Of a DNA stretch of 64,000 nucleotides, positions 16,593-25,327 are shown piece by piece (within the stretch, counting starts at the first letter, position 1; every line of letters starts with the position of its first letter). The stretch is from contig NZ_JAKNUT010000003.1 in NCBI RefSeq assembly GCF_023155855.1, positions 1 to 64,000 on the forward strand, in the 5' to 3' direction. The DNA is from Microbacterium aoyamense. Its GTDB lineage: Bacteria > Actinomycetota > Actinomycetes > Actinomycetales > Microbacteriaceae. The position numbers were made by a program, and so were the translations under genes. Under the pieces are notes generated by a model, which searched no databases, had not been told where the DNA came from, and was given only the letters and a program-made list of their open reading frames with translations.

Positions 16593-17120
16593 ATGAACGC
16601 TTCCGTCCCTACCGCTGCCGAGGTCGGACAGCTCGTCTGCGTCGGTGAGGGAGAGGTGCAGTCGGGCCAGATCGACGAGAACGGTCATCTCAACGTCATC
16701 CGGTATCTCGACATCCAGGCGCGAGCGACGACCGTCGCGTGCGGCGAGTACGGATTGGACCTGAGTTATCCCGCCGAGTGCGGAATGGGGCTGTTCTCGG
16801 TCGATCATCACGCGCGCTACCTGCGCGAGCTGCGTCTCGGTGATGCGTACCGAGTGCACGTTCGCCTGCTCGGTGCGAGCGTGACGGGATTGCACACGAT
16901 GGCGTACATGGTCGGGATCGCTGGTGGGGAGGTGGTGAGCACCCTCGAGTCGCTTCTCCTCAACGTGGATCTCGAGACTCGCCGCGTCACCCGCCTGCGC
17001 TCCGACCGGGCGGAGCGCGTGGCAGCCGGTCTCCGGAGAGACTCCGCGTTGCCGTGGACGTCGGCGACGTGCTCGTCCATCCGCCTCCGAGGTCGTCCTC
17101 TCATCGACCTCCCCCACTGA
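16593..17120 (+). CDS. Hot-dog-fold acyl-CoA thioesterase-like protein
   Basis: This 175-residue protein has the 4-hydroxybenzoyl-CoA thioesterase signature region GQIDENGHLNVIRYLDI, followed by the long helix and the strands of a hot-dog fold (FSVDHHARYLRELRLGDAYRVHVRLLG). The aspartate in QIDENGH corresponds to the usual catalytic acid position. It would release free acid and CoA from an acyl-CoA intermediate. It stands divergently from the IclR gene; an in-frame ATG at 16527 would lie within the shared upstream region and is less likely. Confidence 0.7.
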   Translation: MNASVPTAAEVGQLVCVGEGEVQSGQIDENGHLNVIRYLDIQARATTVACGEYGLDLSYPAECGMGLFSVDHHARYLRELRLGDAYRVHVRLLGASVTGLHTMAYMVGIAGGEVVSTLESLLLNVDLETRRVTRLRSDRAERVAAGLRRDSALPWTSATCSSIRLRGRPLIDLPH

Positions 17121-17132
17121 GTGGGGCCGCAA

Positions 17133-17143
17133 TGGTCTGACAA
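17133..17143. promoter_or_regulatory. TTGTCNGACAA-type operator (distal) before the aldehyde dehydrogenase operon
   Basis: TGGTCTGACAA is identical to the first site before the cupin gene (1332-1342). It lies 13 bases after the thioesterase stop and 67 bases upstream of a perfect site at 17200. Two sites about 67 bases (six to seven helical turns) apart would allow cooperative binding or looping. Confidence 0.5.
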
Positions 17144-17199
17144 GCGACGACCGTGGATGGCGTCGCGCAAAGAGGTCGCCCTGGATCTATCCTGGCGAT

Positions 17200-17210
17200 T
17201 TGTCCGACAA
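17200..17210. promoter_or_regulatory. TTGTCNGACAA operator (perfect) before the aldehyde dehydrogenase operon
   Basis: TTGTCCGACAA is a perfect palindromic match to TTGTCNGACAA and to the general FadR/FCD-type pattern TNGTNNNACNA. It is followed seven bases later by the conserved promoter-like block at 17218-17246, and lies 77 bases before the ATG at 17287. This is the clearest operator-promoter arrangement in the window. Confidence 0.65.
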
Positions 17211-17217
17211 GCTTTCC

Positions 17218-17246
17218 TTTTGTCCAATGATGATCAATACTGATGT
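17218..17246 (+). promoter_or_regulatory. Promoter-like block shared with 10203-10231
   Basis: It starts TTTTGTCC and ends CAATACTGATGT, 24 of 29 positions identical to the block at 10203-10231. It is immediately downstream of a perfect operator and ends 40 bases before the aldehyde dehydrogenase start. That position fits a promoter with a short leader. The exact -10 and -35 hexamers are uncertain. Confidence 0.45.
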
Positions 17247-17286
17247 ACGTCATACAGGATCTTCGACAATGATGTGAGGCGAATCC

Positions 17287-18657
17287 ATGGCTCTTGCCTT
17301 CCGGACAATCAACCCCGCTACAGGAGAACTCGTACACGAGTATCCGCACCCGACGGCCGAGGGACTCGAGTCGCTGGTCGCGTCCGCGCACGCGGCGTTC
17401 CTTGCGTGGAGCAACACCGAGGTCTCCGACCGCGCCGCGCTGTTCACCCGCGTCGCCGATCTCTTCGAAGAGCGCAAGGATCAGTTCGCTCGTGCCGTGA
17501 CCCTCGAGATGGGCAAGCCGCTCATCCAGTCGGTCGTCGAGGCGGATCTCGCCATCTCGATGTTCCGCTACTACGCCGAACGGGGCGCGGAGCTGCTCGC
17601 CGACGAGGTCTTGGATGTCCCCGGCTTGTCGAAGGCGATCGTCCGCAAGGAGCCGCTCGGCGTCGTCGTCGGCATCGAGCCGTGGAACGGCCCGCTCTAC
17701 CAGGCCATGCGCGCCGTCGCCCCCAACCTCATGCTGGGCAACACGATCCTGCTCAAGCCGAGCGAGCAGTGCGCACTTTCGACGCTCCTCTTCGATGCGC
17801 TGTTCCAGGACGCAGGGTTCCCCGCGGGGGTCTATCAGACCGCGCTCATCAGTCACGAGCAGGCGGCACAACTGATCGCCGATGACCGGGTGCGCGCGGT
17901 GACCTTCACCGGCTCGGAGCGCGCCGGACGAGTCATCGGTGCGCTCGCGGCCGAGAACGTCAAGCCCGTCACGCTCGAGCTGGGCGGGTCCGACCCGTAC
18001 GTCGTGCTCGAGTCGGCCGATGTCGCCGCAGCGGCCGCGACGGTGTGCTGGTGGCGTCTCTACATCGGCGGTCAGGTGTGCATCTCCCCGAAGCGGATCA
18101 TCCTGGAGGACGGCATCGCCGACTCGTTCATCGATCAGTTCGTCCCTGCCTTCGGCAACGTCGTCCTCGGTGACGGGATGGACGAGGCGACGACGCTCGG
18201 ACCGATGATCAGTGCGGACGCCGCCGCGCGCGTCCAGGCGCAGGTGGACGATGCGATCGACAAGGGTGCGACCGTCCTGCTGGACGGTGGGCAGGTGGAT
18301 GACACCGCCTTCTTCCGACCGGTCGCGCTCACCGGCATCACGCCGCAGATGCGGATCTTCCAGGAGGAGGTGTTCGGGCCGGTCGCGATGATCTACCGCG
18401 TCGCCGACGCGGATGCCGCCGTCGCACTCGCCAACGACACCCCCTACGGGCTCGGCGGCACCGTGTGGGGTGAACAGGATGCTGCACTCGCCGTCGCGCG
18501 GCGCATCGACACCGGCGGTGTGGGCATCAACGGGCCGCTGGGCTCGCCGATCGAGATCCCGTTCGGCGGCACGAAGAAGTCCGGCACCGGTCGTGAGCTC
18601 GGCAAGTCCGGTATGGACGGCTTCGCCAACATCAAGACGTACGGGCTGGTCGGCTGA
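17287..18657 (+). CDS. NAD(P)-dependent aldehyde dehydrogenase (succinate-semialdehyde dehydrogenase-like)
   Basis: This 456-residue ALDH begins at the INPATGE motif. The catalytic glutamate is E231 in LELGGSDP and the nucleophile C265 in [17 protein letters not shown] and the C-terminal [13 protein letters not shown] are also present. The length matches the shorter SSADH-like class (about 455 residues). It oxidises an aldehyde to the acid using NAD(P). It leads the operon with the GMC dehydrogenase pair, whose first gene overlaps its stop (TGATG), so it may oxidise the aldehyde made by that dehydrogenase. Confidence 0.85.
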   Translation: MALAFRTINPATGELVHEYPHPTAEGLESLVASAHAAFLAWSNTEVSDRAALFTRVADLFEERKDQFARAVTLEMGKPLIQSVVEADLAISMFRYYAERGAELLADEVLDVPGLSKAIVRKEPLGVVVGIEPWNGPLYQAMRAVAPNLMLGNTILLKPSEQCALSTLLFDALFQDAGFPAGVYQTALISHEQAAQLIADDRVRAVTFTGSERAGRVIGALAAENVKPVTLELGGSDPYVVLESADVAAAAATVCWWRLYIGGQVCISPKRIILEDGIADSFIDQFVPAFGNVVLGDGMDEATTLGPMISADAAARVQAQVDDAIDKGATVLLDGGQVDDTAFFRPVALTGITPQMRIFQEEVFGPVAMIYRVADADAAVALANDTPYGLGGTVWGEQDAALAVARRIDTGGVGINGPLGSPIEIPFGGTKKSGTGRELGKSGMDGFANIKTYGLVG

Positions 18658-19223
18658 TGACCGAGGACGAACTGGGCACCTTCTTCACCCCGGAGCAGCA
18701 CGCGACGGTGGCGGCGCTCGTGGCGGACATCATCCCGTCCGACGACGAGCACCCGGGCGCTCGCGAAGCGGGGGTCGTCGACTTCATCGACGGCGCACTC
18801 GCCGGCCACGACGCTGCCTGGCAGCCCGCCTACACGGTCGCGCTCACGGGGCTGGCCGATTACTGTCTGGCCGAGTTCGGCGGGACGTACGAGACGCTCG
18901 CGGACGATGCGCGCGGAGTCGTCCTGGCAGGACTCTCGGCCGGGGAGCTGAACGGCACAGACGCGACATGGACCAAAGGATTCTTCGGCGTCCTCTGGCA
19001 GCACACCGTGCAGGGCTTCCTGTGCGACCCGGTCTACGGCGGCAACAAGGACATGGTGGGCTGGAAGGCGGTCGGATTCCCCGGTGCGCAATACGGCTAC
19101 GGCCCCGAGTTCCAGTACGGCCGTGGCACCCCGCTGCCCATGCCGGTGCCGCGCGAGGCCATGAAGAAGCTCGCCGAGGAGCATCCCGAGAAGTTCTTCA
19201 ACGCGTACAGCTACAGCAACTGA
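18657..19223 (+). CDS. Gluconate 2-dehydrogenase subunit 3 family protein
   Basis: This is a 188-residue small subunit of the Gluconate_2-dh3 family, with FTPEQHATVAALVADIIPSD at the start and the conserved helices around GADAR-type segments. In relatives it is the chaperone-like gamma subunit of the FAD dehydrogenases for gluconate, glucose or glucoside and often bears a Tat signal that exports the complex. No signal peptide is visible here, which suggests a cytoplasmic complex. It overlaps the ALDH stop by one base and is followed by the FAD subunit at 19257. Confidence 0.75.
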   Translation: MTEDELGTFFTPEQHATVAALVADIIPSDDEHPGAREAGVVDFIDGALAGHDAAWQPAYTVALTGLADYCLAEFGGTYETLADDARGVVLAGLSAGELNGTDATWTKGFFGVLWQHTVQGFLCDPVYGGNKDMVGWKAVGFPGAQYGYGPEFQYGRGTPLPMPVPREAMKKLAEEHPEKFFNAYSYSN

Positions 19224-19256
19224 CGCCCCCGATTCAGCAAGGAAGCGATTCAACAC

Positions 19257-20990
19257 ATGGCAAAGAAGTACGACGCGATCATCGTCGGCATGGGCGCCTC
19301 GGGTGGTGTGCTCGCTCGCGAGCTCACGCGTGCGGGCATGAAGGTGCTCGGTCTCGACAAGGGTCACGAGCTGGAGTTCGACGACACGTGGAAGAAGTTC
19401 GACGAGCTCGGCTGGTCTTCGCGCGCTCAGCACTCTCCGCGCATGACCACCGACCCGATCACGTGGCGCGACAATGACGCCGATGAGGCGGTCATCGCCC
19501 CGTGGGCGGTCGGGCCGATGCTCAATCCCTTCTGCATCCCTCCGTCGCTCGGACCCGGTGGCGGATCGTGGCACTACGCCGCGTGGCACTTCCGCCAGGC
19601 GGCCGAGGACTTCACGATGCGCTCGACGATCACCGAGCGCTTCGGCAAAGACGCGCTCCCCGAGGGCTCGAACATCCAGGACTGGCCCTTCGGCTACAAG
19701 GAGCTGGAGCCGTACTACGAGCGGATCGAGTACGAGATCGGCGTATCCGGCAAGGCGGGCAACATCAACGGCGCGATCGATCCGCGCGGCAACGTCTTCG
19801 AGACGCCTCGCCGGTCGGAGTTCGCATACCCCGCGCTGCGGCCGGGCGCGCTCTACGGCAAGTTCAAGGAGGGCGCCGAATCACTCGGTCTCCACGCATA
19901 CCAGACGCCGACGGCGATCATCTCGCGGGACACCGGGGAGCGGAAGGCGTGCACCTACTGCGGCTTCTGCCGTGACTTCCTGTGCCATGTCGGGGCCAAG
20001 AGCTCGACGCACGTGCAGCTGATCCCGGATGCGCTTCGCACCGGCAATCTCGACATGCAACTCGGTGTGCGCGTGCAGAAGGTGAACATCGGGGCGGACG
20101 GACGTGCGAAGGGCGTGTCGTGGATCACCCCGGAAGACGGTGGCGAGCACGAGGCGGAGGCTCCTCTGGTGATACTCGCCGCCTACGTGCTGGAGAACGT
20201 GCGACTGCTGCTGGCGTCGGGGATCAACGACAACGGGCAGACCGGCAAGTACTACTACATGCACAACTACGACTGGTCGGCGACCCTCATGGAGGAGGAC
20301 TCGCTGCTCTACGCCGGCCCCGCGGCTGCCGGTGGTGCGCTCGACGACTACAACGCGGTCAACTACGACTGGTCGGGCACAGGCATCGCGTGGGGAGGAC
20401 CGTTCGTGCTCTTCAACGGCGACATCCAGCCCACCGAGGGGGCGGGGATGCAGCCAGGCGATGAAATGCGCTACGGACCGCAGTTCAAGAAGTGGCTCAC
20501 CGACGGGTATCGCCGGATGGTCGGCATGGTGTCGATCGGCGTGCAGTTCCCGATGGAGCAGAACTATCTCGATCTGGATCCGACCCGGAAGGACCCCTGG
20601 GGTGAGCCTGCGCTGCGGATCACGCACTCCTGGACGAAGCACGAACTGACGTACAGCTCCTGGATCCAGCCGAAGCTCGGCGAAGTGCTCACCGCGATGG
20701 GCGGCACCGTCGCACCGTGGTCGTTGAGCATGAAGCCGCTGCACATCACGACCCACGACCACGGCGGCCACATCCTCGGCGACGACCCGGCTCGCTCGGT
20801 CGTCGACGCGAACCTGCAGAGTCATCAGGTGCCGGGTCTCTACGCCCTCGGCGGCGGGTCCTTCCCCACCGTAGGCGGCTACAACCCGACCGCAACGATC
20901 CAGGCACTGGCGTTCCGCCTGGCCGAGCATCTGACCTCGGCACAGACCGGCTGGTCGTTGTGGGAGGACAGCTCCGGCCGCGCCGCCTGA
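19257..20990 (+). CDS. GMC-family FAD dehydrogenase, catalytic subunit (gluconate/glucoside dehydrogenase-like)
   Basis: This 577-residue flavoprotein starts with AIIVGMGASGGVLA, the FAD-binding turn. Four cysteines, C232, C235, C238 and C243 in CTYCGFCRDFLC, match the position of the Fe-S-binding cluster in FAD glucose dehydrogenases. The C-terminus has THDHGGHILG and GGGSFPTVGGYNPTAT, which hold the active-site His and Asn region. With the subunit at 18657 it forms a two-subunit dehydrogenase acting on a sugar or polyol hydroxyl. No cytochrome c subunit follows. A glucoside 3-dehydrogenase role is possible; the substrate is unproven. Confidence 0.75.
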   Translation: MAKKYDAIIVGMGASGGVLARELTRAGMKVLGLDKGHELEFDDTWKKFDELGWSSRAQHSPRMTTDPITWRDNDADEAVIAPWAVGPMLNPFCIPPSLGPGGGSWHYAAWHFRQAAEDFTMRSTITERFGKDALPEGSNIQDWPFGYKELEPYYERIEYEIGVSGKAGNINGAIDPRGNVFETPRRSEFAYPALRPGALYGKFKEGAESLGLHAYQTPTAIISRDTGERKACTYCGFCRDFLCHVGAKSSTHVQLIPDALRTGNLDMQLGVRVQKVNIGADGRAKGVSWITPEDGGEHEAEAPLVILAAYVLENVRLLLASGINDNGQTGKYYYMHNYDWSATLMEEDSLLYAGPAAAGGALDDYNAVNYDWSGTGIAWGGPFVLFNGDIQPTEGAGMQPGDEMRYGPQFKKWLTDGYRRMVGMVSIGVQFPMEQNYLDLDPTRKDPWGEPALRITHSWTKHELTYSSWIQPKLGEVLTAMGGTVAPWSLSMKPLHITTHDHGGHILGDDPARSVVDANLQSHQVPGLYALGGGSFPTVGGYNPTATIQALAFRLAEHLTSAQTGWSLWEDSSGRAA

Positions 20991-21116
20991 CACGAGCAGG
21001 ACGGCCTCCAACCGCCGTCCGCGCGCACACACCACCTTCACGTGGCCCACGAGGCTCGCGAAGGTCTGACCCGCACCCGAAAACACACCAAGAGACAGAC
21101 CAACGGAGGTCATCAC

Positions 21117-22247
21117 ATGAAGAAGTCACTCGCCGCGATCGCGATTGGAGCGGGCCTCGTGCTCGCACTCACCGCATGCGGCTCCACCACCGACACACCG
21201 TCTGGAGGCGGCACCGACGCACCTGCCGGCGACGTGCCCCAGGCGATCGTCGACATGGCTGCGGCCGCCGCAGAGCCCCAGACGTACGACGGTCCCACCA
21301 CCTCACCGGACATCACGACGGACGTGACGGTGGTCTCGATTCCGTGCAGCATGGCGGCGGCCGGCTGCGCTCGATGGGACGCGGGCGTCCACGCGGCCGC
21401 CGACGTGCTCGGATGGGACGTCCAGACGATCGATCCCGCGTTCGATCCCACGAAGACGAATGACGCGTTCCAGCAGGCGATCAACATGGGCGCGGATGCC
21501 GTGGTCATGATCAGCATCGACCCGGCGCTCGTATCGAACTCGATCGCGGCGGCACGCCAGGCCGGCATCGTCGTGGTCAGCGCCGGCGCCGGCTATGAGG
21601 ACGACCCCTACACCGACGACGGCATCCAGTACGACGTCAGTGCGCATGGACCCGAACAGGGCGAGTGGATCGGCGCCGTAGCGTGCAACGCGCTCGGGGG
21701 CGCCGGAAACGTCATGACGTTCATCGACGAGCAGTTCAAGCTCGTCCAGCAGCGCATGGCAGGAGTCGACAAGTCCCTCGCGGAGTGCCCCGGCATCACC
21801 ACGAAGCAGGAGCAGATCTCCGCCGCTGACCTCGGCACGGTCCTGCAGGGCAAGGTGGCAGCCATGCTCCAGGCGAACCCGGACGTCAACGCGGTCATCG
21901 TTCCGGCCGACGCCTTCACGACCGACTTCCTGGTCGCGCTCCAGCAGATCGGCCGCAACGATGTGTCGGTCTACTCGATGGATGCCAACGAGAACATCGT
22001 CGAGAACGTGGCGGACGGCGGCGCCGTCAAGGGCACCATCGGTGTCGCGCTCGAATGGCAGGGCTGGGCGACCCTCGACAATGTGAACCGGCTCCTCGCC
22101 GACGGCACGACCACCGAGAACCACGACGGTGTGCAGATCCGTCTCGTCTCGGAGGCGTTCATCCCCGAGGGCAACCAGTACACCGGTGACTCCGACTTCG
22201 AAGCCATCTACACCGAGCTGTGGACGACGGGGGCGTACTCCGGATGA
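21117..22247 (+). CDS. ABC transporter substrate-binding lipoprotein (ribose-type, RbsB-like)
   Basis: This 376-residue lipoprotein has the signal KKSLAAIAIGAGLVLAL and lipobox LTAC. The mature part has the Peripla_BP_4 pattern: VTVVSIPCSMAAAGC near the first strand, NMGADAVVMISIDPA and GTIGVALEWQGW near the end. GGAGG lies nine bases before the ATG at 21117; the frame is open further upstream but that start is unsupported. Its ATPase (22244) and permease (23854) follow with ATGA overlaps. Such proteins bind sugars or sugar-like compounds. Confidence 0.85.
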   Translation: MKKSLAAIAIGAGLVLALTACGSTTDTPSGGGTDAPAGDVPQAIVDMAAAAAEPQTYDGPTTSPDITTDVTVVSIPCSMAAAGCARWDAGVHAAADVLGWDVQTIDPAFDPTKTNDAFQQAINMGADAVVMISIDPALVSNSIAAARQAGIVVVSAGAGYEDDPYTDDGIQYDVSAHGPEQGEWIGAVACNALGGAGNVMTFIDEQFKLVQQRMAGVDKSLAECPGITTKQEQISAADLGTVLQGKVAAMLQANPDVNAVIVPADAFTTDFLVALQQIGRNDVSVYSMDANENIVENVADGGAVKGTIGVALEWQGWATLDNVNRLLADGTTTENHDGVQIRLVSEAFIPEGNQYTGDSDFEAIYTELWTTGAYSG

Positions 22248-23857
22248 CTCCGCGCGGTCAGGCGACGTGGGCGGACGGTGGCGAGCACGCCCTCGTCCTC
22301 GACGGAATCAACAAATGGTTCGGGAGCAACCACGTCCTGACCGATGTCTCCTTCGAGCTGGGCCGCGGCAAAGTCGTGGCCCTGCTCGGAGAGAACGGCT
22401 CGGGGAAGTCGACGATCATCAAGATCCTCAGCGGCTTCTACGACCCCGCGCCGGGTGGGCGGATCGAGGTGGGCGGCAACGAGCTGACGACCCCGGTCTC
22501 GCCCGCCCGGGCGCACGACGCCGGCCTGCGGTTCGTCCATCAGGACCTCGGGCTCGTCCAGTCGATGTCCATCTCCGACAACGTCGGCTTCAGCACGGGA
22601 TTCCGCACTCCTCTCGTGGGCGCCATCCGGCGCCGCCGGATCCGCTCGCTGGTGCGCAAGCGCCTCGAGCGGCTCGGGCTCCGCTGGGATCCGGACGCCC
22701 TCGTCTCGTCGCTCTCGCCGGCCCAGCGGACGATGCTCGCGATCGCCCGCGTCCTGGGCGACCCGGATGACCGCTCGCCGCGGATGCTCGTGCTCGACGA
22801 GCCGACCGCGACCCTTCCCGCGACCGAGGTCGGGCAGGTCTTCGACATCGTCCAGCGCGTGACGCAGGACGGGGGAACCGTCCTGTACGTCTCTCATCGC
22901 ATCGACGAGGTCCTCGAGATCGCGGATGAGGTCATCGTTCTGCGCGACGGCAAGATCATCGCGCAGCGCTCCACGGAGGGGCTCACCCACGAGCAGATCG
23001 TCGCGCTCCTGCTGGGCCGCGAACTCGCGCGCACCGCCCCGCGGCGCGCCGACGAGGAGACCGACCGCGTCGAGGGGGAGGACGACTGGATCCTCCGGCT
23101 GCGGGGGGTGAGCGGACGCATCGTCTCGGGCATCGACCTGGACGTCCGGCGGGGTGAGATCCTCGGCATCGGAGGACTCGCCGGGTGCGGACGAAGCGAA
23201 CTCGCGCGCTTGATCGCCGGCGCCCAGAAGACGACGGCCGGCACGATGATGCTCGACGGCGAGCTCTACGACCCGACCGGGCCCGGCGAAGCCATCCGCT
23301 CGGGAATCACCTACGTGCCCGAGGACCGGCGAAACCTCGGCTGCATCGGACCGTTCTCCGTCCAGCAGAATCTGACGCTTCTCGATCTGCGGCCCTTCGG
23401 TTCCGCATTCTGGCTCGACAAGCGCAAAGAGCGCCGCGAGGCGCTCGCGCTCATCGAGCACTACGACATCCGGCCCGCGGATCCCACCCGACCCATCGCG
23501 AAGCTCAGCGGCGGCAACCAGCAGAAGGCGGTGCTGGCGAAGTCGTTGCGCGTGCAACCGCGCGTGATCGTCCTGGACGAGCCGACGCAGGGCATCGACA
23601 TCGGCGCGAAAGCCGACATCGGCAGGCGCGTGCTCGAGCTGGCACGCGCCGGCACGACCGTCATCCTCGCATCCAGCGATGCGCCCGAACTGGTCGCCCT
23701 CTGCGACCGCATGATCGTCCTCGACCGCGGGCGCATCCGGGCTGAGATGGATCGCTCAGAGATCTCCGAGGACGAGATCGCCTTGACCACGACCGGGGCC
23801 GTGACAGTGGTCACGACCCGGACCCCGCACTCCGGCAGGAAGGCCGAAAAGCCATGA
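22244..23857 (+). CDS. Sugar ABC transporter ATPase with two nucleotide-binding domains (RbsA-like)
   Basis: This 537-residue protein carries two ABC domains. The first has Walker A GENGSGKST, signature LSPAQR and Walker B LVLDEPTATL. The second has the degenerate Walker A typical of the family (GLAGCGRSE), signature LSGGNQQK and Walker B IVLDEPTQGIDIGAKADI. This layout is diagnostic for the ribose/galactose/monosaccharide importers. The ATG at 22244 overlaps the lipoprotein stop (ATGA), and the stop overlaps the permease start in the same way. Confidence 0.9.
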   Translation: MTPRGQATWADGGEHALVLDGINKWFGSNHVLTDVSFELGRGKVVALLGENGSGKSTIIKILSGFYDPAPGGRIEVGGNELTTPVSPARAHDAGLRFVHQDLGLVQSMSISDNVGFSTGFRTPLVGAIRRRRIRSLVRKRLERLGLRWDPDALVSSLSPAQRTMLAIARVLGDPDDRSPRMLVLDEPTATLPATEVGQVFDIVQRVTQDGGTVLYVSHRIDEVLEIADEVIVLRDGKIIAQRSTEGLTHEQIVALLLGRELARTAPRRADEETDRVEGEDDWILRLRGVSGRIVSGIDLDVRRGEILGIGGLAGCGRSELARLIAGAQKTTAGTMMLDGELYDPTGPGEAIRSGITYVPEDRRNLGCIGPFSVQQNLTLLDLRPFGSAFWLDKRKERREALALIEHYDIRPADPTRPIAKLSGGNQQKAVLAKSLRVQPRVIVLDEPTQGIDIGAKADIGRRVLELARAGTTVILASSDAPELVALCDRMIVLDRGRIRAEMDRSEISEDEIALTTTGAVTVVTTRTPHSGRKAEKP

Positions 23858-24855
23858 CAACGACGACGGAAACCATTGCCCCGCCGCGGCGGACCGTCGG
23901 CGCGCGCGCCCTCGACATCCTGGGTCGCTACGGCGTGCTGATCTTCCTGCTGCTCCTCATCGCGGTGTTCAGCATCCTGCTGCCGGGGAGGTTCTTCACC
24001 GCCGCGAACGGGGTGACCATCCTCACCGGCCAGGCGATCCCGCTCATCCTCGCCATCGCGGTGCTCTTCCCGCTCTCCGCGGGTGAGTTCGATCTGTCGG
24101 TCGCGGCGAATCTGAGCTTCTGCGGGGTGTGGGTCGCCTACTCCAGCTCATTGGGCTGGCCCGTCGTTCTGGTCCTGGTCTCCGCTCTCGCGATCGGAGC
24201 GATCATCGGTGCCGTCAACGCGTTCTTCATCGTCAAGGTCGGCGTGAACGCGTTCATAGCGACGCTGGCGATGGGGACGATCCTGGTGGGATTCAACCTG
24301 TTGGTGACGAATGGGCAGCTGCTCTTCCGGGGGATCCCCGACGAGCTCAAGAAGATCGGGACGACGACCTTCATCGGCTTCCCCATGACGGTCTGGATCG
24401 CCTTCGCTCTCGCGCTCGTCGTCTGGTACATCCTCGAGTTCACGCCCTTCGGCCGATACATCCGGGCGACGGGATCGGGCCGCGAGGCGGCCCGATTGAG
24501 TGGTGTGCGCACCGGGCCGTCGCTCGCCGCCGTCTTCATCATCGCGGGGACCATCTCGGGACTCGCGGGATTTCTCAACACGGCATGGATCGGATCCGCC
24601 AACCCGACATCGGGCCCGGAGTTCCTGCTGCCCGCCTACGCGGCGGCGTTCCTCGGAGCGACCGTCATCCAGCCGGGGCTCTTCAACCTCTGGGGGACGA
24701 TCATCGGCGCACTCGTGCTCGCGGTGGGCATCAGCGGGCTCGTCATCGCGGGCGCCCCGTTCTGGCTGCCCAACGTGTTCAACGGCGTCGCGCTGCTGAT
24801 CGCCGTGTCGCTCTCGGTCCTGTCGGCACGCAAGCGCGGGGACAGCACGCGGTAG
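23854..24855 (+). CDS. Sugar ABC transporter permease (RbsC-like)
   Basis: This 333-residue membrane protein of the BPD_transp_2 family has eight to ten hydrophobic segments. It includes the conserved GEFDLSVAANLSFCGV region and the cytoplasmic loop GREAARLSGVRTG that docks on the ATPase. It completes the ribose-type importer encoded from 21117. Since the operon also holds a GMC dehydrogenase and an aldehyde dehydrogenase, the imported compound may be a sugar, polyol or glycosylated substrate. Confidence 0.85.
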   Translation: MTTTTETIAPPRRTVGARALDILGRYGVLIFLLLLIAVFSILLPGRFFTAANGVTILTGQAIPLILAIAVLFPLSAGEFDLSVAANLSFCGVWVAYSSSLGWPVVLVLVSALAIGAIIGAVNAFFIVKVGVNAFIATLAMGTILVGFNLLVTNGQLLFRGIPDELKKIGTTTFIGFPMTVWIAFALALVVWYILEFTPFGRYIRATGSGREAARLSGVRTGPSLAAVFIIAGTISGLAGFLNTAWIGSANPTSGPEFLLPAYAAAFLGATVIQPGLFNLWGTIIGALVLAVGISGLVIAGAPFWLPNVFNGVALLIAVSLSVLSARKRGDSTR

Positions 24856-24859
24856 CGGC

Positions 24860-25327
24860 ATGAGCCGGGACGGTGCGATCCGAATCCTGGCGGATCGGAG
24901 CGAGATCGAGCAGCTGCGCGGCGCTTACGCGGTCGCCTCCGACCGCCACGACTTCGATGCCGTCGCGGATCTGTTCGCGCCCGACGGCGAAGTGCAGACG
25001 GCCCAGGATCCCCCGATCGTGGGGCGCGAGACCCTTCGCGCGTTCTACAGGACGCTGCCCTCGATCATGGGGACGTGGAGTCACCACAACACGACATCGA
25101 CCCTCGAGCTCACATCGGACGACACCGCCCGAGGTGTCCAGTACTTCCTGTTCGCGGCGAACTGGCCCGACGGGCGCGCACGGTTCGAGGCGGGCCACTA
25201 CGACGACGATTACCGTCGCGTCGACGGCAGGTGGCGGATTCAGCGACGGCGCGTCGTCTGGTTCTGGACCCGCTTCATGGACTGGCCCGGGGACTGGACC
25301 CAGGTGACACCGACGTTCAGCGAGTGA
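24860..25327 (+). CDS. NTF2/SnoaL-like protein
   Basis: This 155-residue protein has the SnoaL-like cone fold pattern: EIEQLRGAYAVASDRHDFDAVADLFAPDG, then VGRETLRAFYRTL, a SHHNTTSTLEL strand pair and GHYDDDYRRVDGRWRIQRR. Relatives include small dehydratases, isomerases and lyases (scytalone dehydratase, limonene-1,2-epoxide hydrolase fold, ketosteroid isomerase). It is four bases after the permease and is the last gene of the operon. Its end overlaps the convergent transketolase gene by 11 bases. Function not assigned. Confidence 0.65.
   Translation: MSRDGAIRILADRSEIEQLRGAYAVASDRHDFDAVADLFAPDGEVQTAQDPPIVGRETLRAFYRTLPSIMGTWSHHNTTSTLELTSDDTARGVQYFLFAANWPDGRARFEAGHYDDDYRRVDGRWRIQRRRVVWFWTRFMDWPGDWTQVTPTFSE

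Noticed and set aside
15097-16596. Plus-strand frame of 499 codons across the SDR and IclR genes
   Set aside because: It lies antisense to the IclR regulator and out of frame with the SDR; both real genes have full domain motifs.
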